Part shown: piece after piece, positions 44,759 to 54,513 of the stretch
Layout of the letters: each line of letters starts with the position of its first letter
How positions within the stretch are numbered: the first letter of the stretch is position 1
From: Pelagibius litoralis
GTDB taxonomy: Bacteria; Pseudomonadota; Alphaproteobacteria; Kiloniellales; Kiloniellaceae
Assembly (NCBI RefSeq): GCF_011683915.1
Contig: NZ_JAAQPH010000012.1
Span: 62,001-126,000, forward strand
Direction of reading: 5' to 3'
DNA length: 64,000 bases
Position numbers and translations under genes: made by a program
The notes under the pieces: model-generated
The model's input: only the letters and a program-made list of their open reading frames with translations
Told to the model about the DNA's origin: nothing
The model's database searches: none

Positions 44759-45034
44759 ATGCTGACGCTAGAAGACTGCATTGCCTTGTCGGAGCTGAAT
44801 GAGGATGAGATCGCTGCGATTTCCGAACATGAGCATATCCCCGAAATCGTTGCGGCGGAGTATGGCAACTATCTGCTGCACCGACCGGATGGGGTTCCCG
44901 TGCTGAAACGAATCATCCTGGAAGATATCGCGGCCGCCGAGCAGCGCGGCGATCTGAAGCATGCCCTGCAGCTGCGCCTTGTTCTACGTCACTTCGTACG
45001 CAGCCACCGCGATCTGCGGGCGGCCGGAAATTAG
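44759..45034 (+). CDS. Small conserved-looking cytoplasmic protein, unknown function
   Basis: A 91-aa acidic, helical protein with a strong ribosome binding site (AGGGGAGG, 6 nt before ATG 44759). LTLEDCIALSELNEDEIAAI is followed by EHEHIPEIVAAEYG, a negatively charged surface with two His that could bind metal, and a basic C-terminus. No membrane or export signal. I do not recognise the family. It lies between the USP gene and another small unknown protein on the same strand. Confidence 0.75.
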   Translation: MLTLEDCIALSELNEDEIAAISEHEHIPEIVAAEYGNYLLHRPDGVPVLKRIILEDIAAAEQRGDLKHALQLRLVLRHFVRSHRDLRAAGN

Positions 45035-45092
45035 GCCGGGCCTGGGGAAGGACCAGCCCGGCGGTGTTGTATATTTTGTTTCTGGAGGATCG

Positions 45093-45458
45093 ATGACCTT
45101 GAAGACCATCCGACTGGAGCTTGCCCGGGACCACGACTTTCCGAACGGTTCGCCGGCCAGGGGCTACGAAATGCGCGCGCCCCTGACGCCGGAAGGCCAC
45201 ATCGACGCCGAAGGCTGGCGCAAGAACCGCGATGCCTGCCGGGTGACGCGCTTCTGGGAAGGCGAAGGGGAGGAGAGCGGCCATCTGCGCCACACCCGCG
45301 GCGGGACCTGGGCCTTCCACTACGACCTCAAGGGCGATCCCGACGACGATGAGTTGGGCTACAAGTTCGAATCTCATGTGTTCAATGAAGGCGAGTACGT
45401 CTCGATCCGCGAGCATGACGGTGCGCTGCGCACTTTCCGCGTCGTCACGGTCCGCTGA
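45093..45458 (+). CDS. Conserved-looking hypothetical protein, about 121 aa
   Basis: A soluble protein with CTGGAGGA before ATG 45093. It reads as a small beta-rich domain: LELARDHDFPNGSPARGYEM, then GTWAFHYDLKGDPDDDELGYKFESHVF and YVSIREHDGALRTFRVV. One Cys only. The family is unknown to me, though such sequences look common in alphaproteobacteria. 58 bp after the previous small gene; may be co-transcribed with the USP. Confidence 0.75.
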   Translation: MTLKTIRLELARDHDFPNGSPARGYEMRAPLTPEGHIDAEGWRKNRDACRVTRFWEGEGEESGHLRHTRGGTWAFHYDLKGDPDDDELGYKFESHVFNEGEYVSIREHDGALRTFRVVTVR

Positions 45459-45552
45459 GCGGCGGGCCGGCCGCCGACAGGACCGGAGCAAAAAACGCTT
45501 CGGGTGACCATTCCAGGCTGGCGCGTCGCGGCGCGGGGAGTAAGATCGCGCC

Positions 45553-46293
45553 ATGATAAAAGATCGCCAGAGAGTGGTGCTGACCGGCGCCAGCCGCGGA
45601 ATCGGGCATGCCACGGTCAAGCGGTTCAGCGATGAGGGCTGGGAGGTCATTACCTGTTCGCGCGAAGAAGTTCCGGAACACTGCCTGCGCGACCCCAACT
45701 GGACCCATCACATCACCGCGGATCTGGCCGATCATGCGGCCGTGGACAGTTTTCTCACCGAGGCCCTGGGGGTGATCGGCGACGGGCCGATCCATGCGCT
45801 GGTGAACAATGCGGCGGTTTCGCCCAAGACCGAATTCAAGGAACGGCTCGGCTGCCTGAACGGCGACCTCGATCACTGGCGCGAAGTTTTCGAACTGAAT
45901 CTCTTCGCCCCTCTTGCGCTCGGCCGCGGTTTTGCGGCACCGCTGCGCAAGGGTGCCGGTGCGATCGTCAACATTACCTCCATCGCCGGGCATGGGGTGC
46001 ACCCCTTTGCCGGCTCCGCCTATTCCACTTCCAAGGCGGCGCTGTCCGCCCTGACGCGGGAGATGGCAGTGGAGTTTGCCGAGTTGAATGTCCGGGTCAA
46101 CGCCGTGGCGCCGGGTGAGATCGAAACGGCGATGATCGGCGAGGAGTACGAGACGCTCATTCCGCGCATTCCGCTGCACCGCATGGGCCGGCCGGAGGAA
46201 GTGGCGGCGACGGTCTATCGGCTCTGTACGGAGGATTTCGGCTACGTCACCGGCACTGAAATCTTCGTCACCGGCGGCCAACACCTTTACTGA
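45553..46293 (+). CDS. Short-chain dehydrogenase/reductase (SDR)
   Basis: A 246-aa classical SDR oxidoreductase: TGASRGIGHATVKRF (cofactor loop), NNAAVSP, catalytic Ser in NITSIAG and the YSTSKAALS Tyr-x3-Lys, ending with GRPEEVAATVYRLCTEDFGYVTGTEIFVTGGQ. Arg after Ser in the first strand loop and the DNA-encoded ITCSREEV suggest NADP preference. Substrate unknown. It ends 12 bp before the second 141-bp repeat. Confidence 0.9.
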   Translation: MIKDRQRVVLTGASRGIGHATVKRFSDEGWEVITCSREEVPEHCLRDPNWTHHITADLADHAAVDSFLTEALGVIGDGPIHALVNNAAVSPKTEFKERLGCLNGDLDHWREVFELNLFAPLALGRGFAAPLRKGAGAIVNITSIAGHGVHPFAGSAYSTSKAALSALTREMAVEFAELNVRVNAVAPGEIETAMIGEEYETLIPRIPLHRMGRPEEVAATVYRLCTEDFGYVTGTEIFVTGGQHLY

Positions 46294-46305
46294 GCGAGAC
46301 GCCTG

Positions 46306-46446
46306 CTAGATCGGATCATGTTTTGACGGAACCACTTCGTGGTTTCGACAAAACATGTGAATCCGATCGACATCAAACAGTTAGAGCAAATTCACCGGGT
46401 TGATGGATCGCTTTCAGCGATTCCATCCAACCCGGTTCTGCTCTAG
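46306..46446. repeat. 141-bp palindromic intergenic repeat, copy 2
   Basis: Same length and layout as 39862-40002, with CTAG at both ends and about 90% identity. Module B arms here are CCGGGTTGATGGA and TCCATCCAACCCGG, whereas copy 1 has CCCGGTCGATGGA and TCCATCCGACCGGG, so both arms changed together and pairing is kept. It lies between convergent SDR and winged-helix genes and again provides the minus-strand gene's stop codon in its terminal CTAG. Confidence 0.9.
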
Positions 46447-46985
46447 GCGAGGCGTTCGCGCAGCCCGGCGAGCCATTCGACGCGTGCCCGGGTCTGGGTG
46501 ATCTCTAGGTCCAGCCAATCCTGCAGATGGCCGCTTTCTTCGGCATGGTGCTGGCGCAGATCGGTGAGCCGTGCCAGTTCGCGTTCGCCAATGTCATGCA
46601 GCAGTTCGGTTTGTACCTTCTGACCCTCCGCATCCAGCAGATGCAGAAACCGCATCTTCAGGGCGATGATCAGCTTGTTGAGGTCGCTGACCTGCGGGCG
46701 GACGTTGGCGGATAGCAGACGCAGCATTTCCGCGCGGCCCTGTTCGGTGACGGTGAGGGGCGCGTCCTCGCTTTCCGCCTCGGCATCGACGGCGGTCACC
46801 AGACCCTCGACCTTCAAGACCTCCAGAGGAGCACCCACCAGATCCAGGGAAGGGCCGACGATACGGCCGGTAAAGTGCCGCACCTCACGCGCCAGTTCCG
46901 CATAGGACGCCGGCGCATTGGCCAGGATACCCAAGGCCAGAAGGCGGATCGCTTCGCTGGGGATCAGCGTATTGTCGCGGTACAT
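46443..46985 (-). CDS. Winged-helix protein, PadR-like regulator
   Basis: A 180-aa protein. The N-terminal 95 residues read as a PadR-type winged helix (AIRLLALGILANAPASYAEL, then LEVLKVEGLVTAV and LTVTEQGRAEMLRLL); the C-terminal part is a long-helix region (LLDAEGQKVQTELLHDIGEREL ... ARVEWLAGL) as in PadR dimerisation arms. Regulatory target unknown. A Fur-like palindrome lies about 105 bp upstream. Its stop is embedded in the 141-bp repeat. Confidence 0.75.
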   Translation of the reverse strand: MYRDNTLIPSEAIRLLALGILANAPASYAELAREVRHFTGRIVGPSLDLVGAPLEVLKVEGLVTAVDAEAESEDAPLTVTEQGRAEMLRLLSANVRPQVSDLNKLIIALKMRFLHLLDAEGQKVQTELLHDIGERELARLTDLRQHHAEESGHLQDWLDLEITQTRARVEWLAGLRERLA

Positions 46986-47088
46986 GAAGCCAAGTTCCTG
47001 TCAGCTCACGGGGCGAACCCATGGTCGGCTGGAAAGATCAATTGCACTGGCCTGAATATAGCGTGTTACGACCTGTTTGTCCATGAAT

Positions 47089-47105
47089 TTGAGAATGATT
47101 CGCAA
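47089..47105 (-). promoter_or_regulatory. Fur-like box upstream of the winged-helix gene
   Basis: TTGAGAAT-G-ATTCGCAA is an inverted repeat with 7 of 8 paired positions and resembles ferric-uptake-regulator sites of the GAGAATGATTC type. It lies between the solute-binding protein stop (47155) and the winged-helix gene start (46985), both on the minus strand. Confidence 0.5.
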
Positions 47106-47154
47106 TTAAGGGCGAATGGTAAACCGCCAGAGGCTTTTCGGGCCGGAATCCGTT

Positions 47155-48294
47155 CTATTTGGCCAGCCAGGCATTGAATCTTTCGACCAGGGCCTCGCCG
47201 TTTTCAGCCCAGAAGGCGGTACTGTTTCGCAGCGCCGTCGTCAGATTGTCCGGATAGGTCGGCAGCAGGGAGGTCATGTCGACGCCGTCGGCCGGGGCGT
47301 AAGCACCGACCAGGGCCGTGGATGACTTGCGGGCGGGGCCGTAGGGCGTCCATCTGGTCAGTTCCGCCAGCGGTTCGGTGCTTGTGGCGAAGCGAATGAA
47401 ATCGACGGCCTGGTACTTGTTGCGTGAGCCTTTGGGAACCGCCCAGAAATCGGCGTCCCAAACCTGATGGTCCCAGATAAGCGTGTAGGCCTTCTGGTCC
47501 ACTGCGATGTCCTTGAAAATGCGGCTGCTGTAGGTCGAGGTCATGAGCACGGCCTCGCGCGCCAGGAGCTGGCCCGGTTCCTTGCCATTCTCCCACCACA
47601 CGATCTCGTCCTTGATGGTGTCCAGTTTGGCAAAGGCCCTGTTGATGCCTGCCGCTGTCGCCAGAAGGTCGTAGACCTCCTCGGGCGGCACCCCATCGGC
47701 AATCAGGGCCCACTCCAGATTGACCTTGGGGGATTTGCGCAACCCCCTGCGGCCGGGAAAATCATCGAGATTGAAAAGGTCAACCAGGCTGTCGGGCTGG
47801 TTCTCTCCGGCCCGGTCGCTGTCCACCGCGATCACCGTCGACCAGACGGCGGAGCCCACTGCGCAGGGGTGCAGTGTGCCCGGCAGGAAGTCTTCCACAG
47901 CCGCGGTGCCGTCGGGGGCCGGCGGCAGCAACAGTGAAAGCCGTTCCAGGAGCCCTTCGTTGCAGCCCGCCTCGGCATCGGCCAGGCCGATGTCGACCAC
48001 ATCCCAATAGATATCGCCGCTTTCCACCTGAGCCCGGATTTCCGCCAGGCCGCCCTGGTAGTTCTCCGTCATGATCCGCAGCCCCGTCGCTTCGGCGAAG
48101 GGCTTGTAAAAGGCCTCTTCCTGGCTGCGCGCATAGCTGCCGCCCCAGGATACGACAACCAGACTTTCCGGCGCCTCGCTGTCCTGGGCCAGTACCGGCG
48201 ACCCACCCAGCAAGGTCCCGGCGGAGAGGGCCCCGGCGAGGAAAACCGCCCCCGACAGGCTTGTGGCTGCATTGGTTGTCCTGAGTTTGAGCAT
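47155..48294 (-). CDS. Extracellular solute-binding protein, PotD/family 1 type
   Basis: A 379-aa periplasmic protein with a signal peptide (about 1-36, ending PVLAQ). SLVVVSWGGSYARSQEEAFYKPFAEATG and YWDVVDIGLADAEAGCNEGLLE match the polyamine/ferric/opine-type ABC receptors; a late block reads AVDFIRFATSTEPLAELTRWTPYGPARK. No permease or ATPase is adjacent, so it is an orphan receptor. GGGAAA precedes ATG 48294. Ligand unknown; a polyamine or small organic acid is typical. Confidence 0.88.
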   Translation of the reverse strand: MLKLRTTNAATSLSGAVFLAGALSAGTLLGGSPVLAQDSEAPESLVVVSWGGSYARSQEEAFYKPFAEATGLRIMTENYQGGLAEIRAQVESGDIYWDVVDIGLADAEAGCNEGLLERLSLLLPPAPDGTAAVEDFLPGTLHPCAVGSAVWSTVIAVDSDRAGENQPDSLVDLFNLDDFPGRRGLRKSPKVNLEWALIADGVPPEEVYDLLATAAGINRAFAKLDTIKDEIVWWENGKEPGQLLAREAVLMTSTYSSRIFKDIAVDQKAYTLIWDHQVWDADFWAVPKGSRNKYQAVDFIRFATSTEPLAELTRWTPYGPARKSSTALVGAYAPADGVDMTSLLPTYPDNLTTALRNSTAFWAENGEALVERFNAWLAK

Positions 48295-48543
48295 GGCGTT
48301 TCCCAGTTGTAGCTGTCGGAGGAGCAGCGCCGGCCTTGGTCTCGGTCGCCGGTGGTCTCGAATCCAACCGGCCAACAGCATCACGCTCCAGGACCGCTTC
48401 GGCAATCCCCGACGAAGCGCCCTTTTTCGCACAGTTCCCGGCTGGTGTCCGGAGGCAATATTCTGGCAGGGATATGGAGACCGGCAGCGGCTGTCACCAC
48501 TCTCCCTACGGCCGTCCCTGCGGCCTTTCTTGCGGGCCCGTTC

Positions 48544-49755
48544 TTAGGCGGCGCGGCGCAGGTCCATCGCCTGCCAGATCTCGCTCAATGCCTTTACCAG
48601 GCTGTCCATGTCGTCGTCGCTGTGCAGGGGCGAGGGGGTGAGACGCAGACGCTCCGTCCCGCGCGGCACGGTTGGATAGTTGATGGGCTGAACATAGATC
48701 CCATAGTCGTCCATCAGCCGGTCCGTCACGGCGCGGCAGGCCACCGGATCGCCGACCAGGATCGGCACGATGTGGCTTGCCGACGGTATCACGGGCAGGC
48801 CGGCCGCCTCCAGGCGCCGCTTCAGGGTGGCCGCGCGCTCCTGATGAGCGTTTCGCTCCGACTGGCTGCGGCGCAGATGCGCAACGCTGGCCAGCGCGCC
48901 GGCGGCGATCGCCGGGGGCAGGGAGGTGGTGAAAATAAAGCCGGAGGCGAAGCTGCGCACAAAGTCGGTAAGGTTCGCCGAAGCGGTGATGTATCCGCCC
49001 ATTACGCCGAAAGCCTTACCCAGAGTGCCTTCGATGACCGTCACCCGGTCGGCGATGCCGTCGCGCTGGGCGATGCCGCCGCCTTGTTCGCCATAGAGGC
49101 CCACGGCGTGGACTTCGTCCAGATAGGTCATCGCGCCGTGCCGCTCGGCGACGTCGCAGATCTCGTCGATCGGGGCAATGTCGCCGTCCATCGAATAGAC
49201 CGATTCAAAGGCGACCAGCTTCGATCCCGCGGGATCGCTCTCGGTCAGCTTGCGGTCCAGGTCTTCCGGATCGTTATGGCGGAAGATCGCTTTTTTTGCG
49301 CGGCTCTGGCGGATGCCCTCGATCATCGAGGCGTGGTTCATGGAATCGGAGAATACGGTGCAGTCCGGCAGACGGCTCGCCAGTGTGCCCAGGGCGGCCC
49401 AGTTCGACACATAGCCGGAGGTGAACAGCAGGGCCGATTCCTTGCCGTGCAGGCTCGCCAGTTCCTGCTCCAGCAGAACATGGTAGTGGTTGGTGCCGGA
49501 GATGTTGCGGGTGCCGCCGGCGCCGGCGCCGCAGCGGTCGATCGCTTCGTGCATGGCTGCCGTGACGGCGGGATGCTGACCCATGCCCAGATAGTCGTTG
49601 GAGCACCAGACGGTGACCGGCCTTTGACCCGCCGGGCCATGGTGCGTCGCCTTCGGGAAATCGCCCTTTTTGCGCTCCAGGTCGGCAAACACGCGATACC
49701 GGCCTTCGGCTTTCAGCCCAGCCATTTCCTCAGCAAAAAATCGCTCGAAGTTCAT
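48544..49755 (-). CDS. hemA: 5-aminolevulinate synthase
   Basis: PLP enzyme joining glycine and succinyl-CoA in the C4 heme route of alphaproteobacteria. The 403-aa protein has [55 protein letters not shown] and [14 protein letters not shown] with the Schiff-base Lys near 248. ATG 49755 fits the family start MNFERFF. Two FNR-like sites lie 80-110 bp upstream, suggesting induction at low oxygen. Confidence 0.97.
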   Translation of the reverse strand: MNFERFFAEEMAGLKAEGRYRVFADLERKKGDFPKATHHGPAGQRPVTVWCSNDYLGMGQHPAVTAAMHEAIDRCGAGAGGTRNISGTNHYHVLLEQELASLHGKESALLFTSGYVSNWAALGTLASRLPDCTVFSDSMNHASMIEGIRQSRAKKAIFRHNDPEDLDRKLTESDPAGSKLVAFESVYSMDGDIAPIDEICDVAERHGAMTYLDEVHAVGLYGEQGGGIAQRDGIADRVTVIEGTLGKAFGVMGGYITASANLTDFVRSFASGFIFTTSLPPAIAAGALASVAHLRRSQSERNAHQERAATLKRRLEAAGLPVIPSASHIVPILVGDPVACRAVTDRLMDDYGIYVQPINYPTVPRGTERLRLTPSPLHSDDDMDSLVKALSEIWQAMDLRRAA

Positions 49756-49778
49756 GCGCTTGATATCTCTCAATCCGT

Positions 49779-49909
49779 TCCGCGGCGTCTTTTGCTCCGC
49801 TTGCCGGCAATTTTAGCAATGCTGACGGCGTGGTCCTTGATGTTCATCAAGCGATGTTCATCAACCGCTCCGCAGCGTCTCAGCCCTGCCTCACTGCAAC
49901 TTTAGCAAT
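49779..49909. repeat. Imperfect direct duplication flanking the hemA FNR-like boxes
   Basis: Segment 49779-49820 begins TCCGCGGCGTCT and ends GCAATTTTAGCAAT; segment 49869-49909 begins TCCGCAGCGTCT and ends GCAACTTTAGCAAT. The ends match closely and the middles differ. Period is 90 bp. The copies bracket the FNR-like pair, giving hemA a duplicated upstream region. Confidence 0.75.
49837..49864 (-). promoter_or_regulatory. Tandem FNR/FixK-like boxes upstream of hemA
   Basis: TTGATGTTCATCAA (49837-49850) is a perfect FNR consensus (TTGAT-N4-ATCAA). It is directly followed by GCGATGTTCATCAA (49851-49864), the same 14-mer with two changed bases in one half-site. They lie 82-109 bp upstream of the hemA ATG. 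hemA is a known FnrL target in photosynthetic alphaproteobacteria. Confidence 0.75.
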
Positions 49910-50034
49910 ACCGGCAGGTGCGGTCATAGTTAATCCTATCCGATTTAACAAAGCTTTGTGAACAACGCGTCAATACGCCGCATAACCTGGGGTTTTATGT
50001 CTCCCGGCCCAGATGCGCCTCGGCCAAAATACGG

Positions 50035-51426
50035 TCAGGCCACGGCGGCCAGACCCTGCTCGGCCACCCAGGCTTCTGTCTCCGCCAGGGCCGCGGCAAA
50101 GCCGTCCAGCAGGATATCGATCTCCGCCTCGGTGATGATCATCGGCGGGCAGGCGGCAATGGTATCGCCGAGATTGCGGAAGATGACACCCTTGGCCTGG
50201 GCGCTGGCGGCGAAATAGGCGCCGACCTTGCCGATGGGATCGAAGGGGGCCTTGCTGGCCTTGTCGGCGACCAGTTCGACCGCGGCGATCAGGCCGATGC
50301 CCCGCACCTCGCCGACGATGGGACTGTCCTCGAAGCGGCGCAGGCCGTCCTGCAGGCGGGGCCCAACGGCTTGCACCTGCTCGACGATCTTGCGCTCTTC
50401 ATAGATCTTCAGGGTTTCCAGGGCGACGGCCGCGGCGACCGGATGGGCGCCATAGGTATAGCCGTGTCCGAAGGAGCCGAGCTTGGCGGAATTGTCGGCC
50501 ACCGCCTGATAGATGGGGTCTGAGACCAGAACCGCGGAAATCGGCGCATAGGCGCTGCTCAGCTGCTTCGCCAGGGTCATGATATCCGGCTTCAGGCCGA
50601 AGGTATCGCTGCCGAACATCTGTCCTGTGCGCCCGAAGCCGCAGATCACTTCGTCGGCGATCAGCAGGATGTCGTACTTCTTCAGGACCGCCTGGATTTT
50701 CGGCCAGTAACTCTCCGGCGGCACGATGACACCACCGGCGCCCTGCAGGGGCTCGCCGATGAAGGCGGCCACGGTATCGGGCCCCTCGCTCTGGATCAGC
50801 TCTTCAAGTTCCTGGGCCAGGCGGTCGGTGAAGGCCTCCTCGCTCTCGCCCTCCTGGGCGAAGCGATAGTAATGCGGTGCGCCGGTATGGATGATGTTCT
50901 TGATCGGCAGATCGAATCCGGCCTGAACATAGGGCATGGCGGTCAGGCTGGCGGCGGCGATGGTGACCCCGTGATAGCCCTTAATCCGGCTGATGATCTT
51001 CTTCTTTTCGGGCCGGTCCAGGGCGTTGTTGTAGTACCAGACCATCTTGATCGCGGTGTCGTTTGCCTCAGAGCCGGAGTTGGCGAAGAAGACCTTGGTC
51101 AGCTGAGCCGGCGTCATCTCCACGATCTTTTCGGCCAGATCGACCACCGGGCTCGCGGTTTTCTGCGCGAAGGAATGGTAGTACGGCAGCTTGGCCATCT
51201 GGTCGACGGCGGCTTTCACCAGGCGCTCCTCGCTGAACCCCAGGCCGGTGCACCAAAGGCCGGCCAGGGCTTCCAGATAGCGGTTGCCCTGATCGTCGAT
51301 CACATAGACGCCTTCGCCCCGGTCGATAATCACCGGGCCCTCGTCCTCGTTCTTGCGGGCGTTGGTATAGGGGTGAAGGTGATAGGCGATGTCCCGGCTG
51401 GCTGCCGAGTTCGACCGGACGGTCAT
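50035..51426 (-). CDS. Class III aminotransferase (omega-aminotransferase type)
   Basis: A 463-aa PLP enzyme: GLWCTGLGFSEERLVKAA, FANSGSEANDTAIKM (PLP phosphate loop), RIKGYHGVTIAAASLT, LIADEVICGFGRTGQMFG with the Asp that pairs with PLP, and TLAKQLSSAYAPISAV with the lysine. It belongs to the aspartate aminotransferase-like omega group that moves amino groups from diamines, beta-alanine or taurine to pyruvate or glutamate. Substrate unclear. It stands between hemA and an ABC exporter on the same strand. Confidence 0.92.
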   Translation of the reverse strand: MTVRSNSAASRDIAYHLHPYTNARKNEDEGPVIIDRGEGVYVIDDQGNRYLEALAGLWCTGLGFSEERLVKAAVDQMAKLPYYHSFAQKTASPVVDLAEKIVEMTPAQLTKVFFANSGSEANDTAIKMVWYYNNALDRPEKKKIISRIKGYHGVTIAAASLTAMPYVQAGFDLPIKNIIHTGAPHYYRFAQEGESEEAFTDRLAQELEELIQSEGPDTVAAFIGEPLQGAGGVIVPPESYWPKIQAVLKKYDILLIADEVICGFGRTGQMFGSDTFGLKPDIMTLAKQLSSAYAPISAVLVSDPIYQAVADNSAKLGSFGHGYTYGAHPVAAAVALETLKIYEERKIVEQVQAVGPRLQDGLRRFEDSPIVGEVRGIGLIAAVELVADKASKAPFDPIGKVGAYFAASAQAKGVIFRNLGDTIAACPPMIITEAEIDILLDGFAAALAETEAWVAEQGLAAVA

Positions 51427-51564
51427 GCTGTTCTCCCGATTACGCGCTGTGATCCGCTTGAGCCGTTTCTTTCGGCTGCTGACGCCAGCCTACTATTCGC
51501 GGCCTTGCCCGGCCAAGCTTTGTCGACGCATGGCCGGGCAGGGCCCGGTGCATGGCGGCAGAGA

Positions 51565-53412
<1,848 letters not shown>

Positions 53413-53557
53413 GCGGGGGCCGGCTCTCCTGATTCGGTTTCGTATCGGCGGCGCGGCTCCGGCAAGACGTGTTGCGCCGCAGTGCTGCCTGGCCGCGCGG
53501 GAACCTGGCGCCTGCGGGTACCAGGCGCCTAAGGTCTATTTGAGGCGCAGCGGCGAT

Positions 53558-54439
53558 TTGGCAAATGCGGGTGGGAGCAATGCGCTGATCAGGATCATAA
53601 CAGCTTTCGGCAAACCGACCTTTGCGAAATCGGAAGCCCTGCCAATCAGGGCCTTCGCCGTATCCTCCTGCCTTCTCCTGACAGTTCTTTGCGCCTGTGT
53701 TCCGACCCGTCCTGTGGCCGATCCGCGGGACGAGGCCCTGCTGCAGAATTTTCGCAGCGTCGCCTACCAGACCGAGCGGCCGGTACTGGGCAACGACGGG
53801 CTTCCGCGCGCCCGCCGCGATCACCTGGCCAAGTGGACGCTGCCGGTCCGCGTGGCGCTGGTCGCCGGCGATGCGGCGGGTACCTCCACCCCGGTGCCGC
53901 CGGCTTTCCGGCAGATGGCGGCGGGCCATTTGGCCGAGCTTGCCGAACTGACCGGTTTGGACATTGCCGCCGCCTCGGTTGCCGGGGCCAATCTTCTGAT
54001 TTTTCTCGCCGACGACCCCTTCGCGGCGGCCCGCCGTCATCGCGGTCTCTTTGCCCACAAGATTGCCGATGGGGCCAGCTACGATGTGCTGTTGGCCCGG
54101 ATGGAGCGCTCGGCGACCTGTTTCGGGTTCGTCTGGGGCGGCTGGCCCAGTGGCCGCAGCATCGACTTCGCGGTGACCTTCATCCGCAGCGACCGGGGCG
54201 AGCGTACCATTGAAGGTTGCCTGGTGCAGGAGGTGACCCAGGTCCTCGGTCTGATGAACGATCTCGATCTTTCGGCGGACTCGGTGTTCAGCGATTCGGG
54301 TCGCCAGGTCGCCCTGACCACGCAGGATCGCCGGCTCATCCGGCTGCTCTACGACCAGCGCCTGCGACCCGGAATGTCTTGGTCCGAGGTCGAACCCCTG
54401 GCCCGCACCATTCTGCGCGAGCAGCGCCAGGACGGCTGA
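53558..54439 (+). CDS. DUF2927 family lipoprotein, start uncertain
   Basis: The frame encodes a lipoprotein signal AVSSCLLLTVLCACVP, then a DUF2927-like domain (YQTERPVLGNDGLPRARRDHLAKW near its start and EGCLVQEVTQVLGLMNDLDLS later, a shape recalling a metalloprotease HExxH region but with QEVTQ). There is no ATG in frame between the divergent ABC gene and the signal sequence; TTG 53558 is the first plausible start, so the exact N-terminus is a guess. Function of the family is unknown; the C-terminus is clear. Confidence 0.75.
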   Translation: MANAGGSNALIRIITAFGKPTFAKSEALPIRAFAVSSCLLLTVLCACVPTRPVADPRDEALLQNFRSVAYQTERPVLGNDGLPRARRDHLAKWTLPVRVALVAGDAAGTSTPVPPAFRQMAAGHLAELAELTGLDIAAASVAGANLLIFLADDPFAAARRHRGLFAHKIADGASYDVLLARMERSATCFGFVWGGWPSGRSIDFAVTFIRSDRGERTIEGCLVQEVTQVLGLMNDLDLSADSVFSDSGRQVALTTQDRRLIRLLYDQRLRPGMSWSEVEPLARTILREQRQDG

Positions 54440-54513
54440 TTGCCACTGCGGGTGCAAACCCCTAGCATGACTTGAAAGCACAGAGGCTCGATACCGGGGG
54501 AGACGGCGACACC

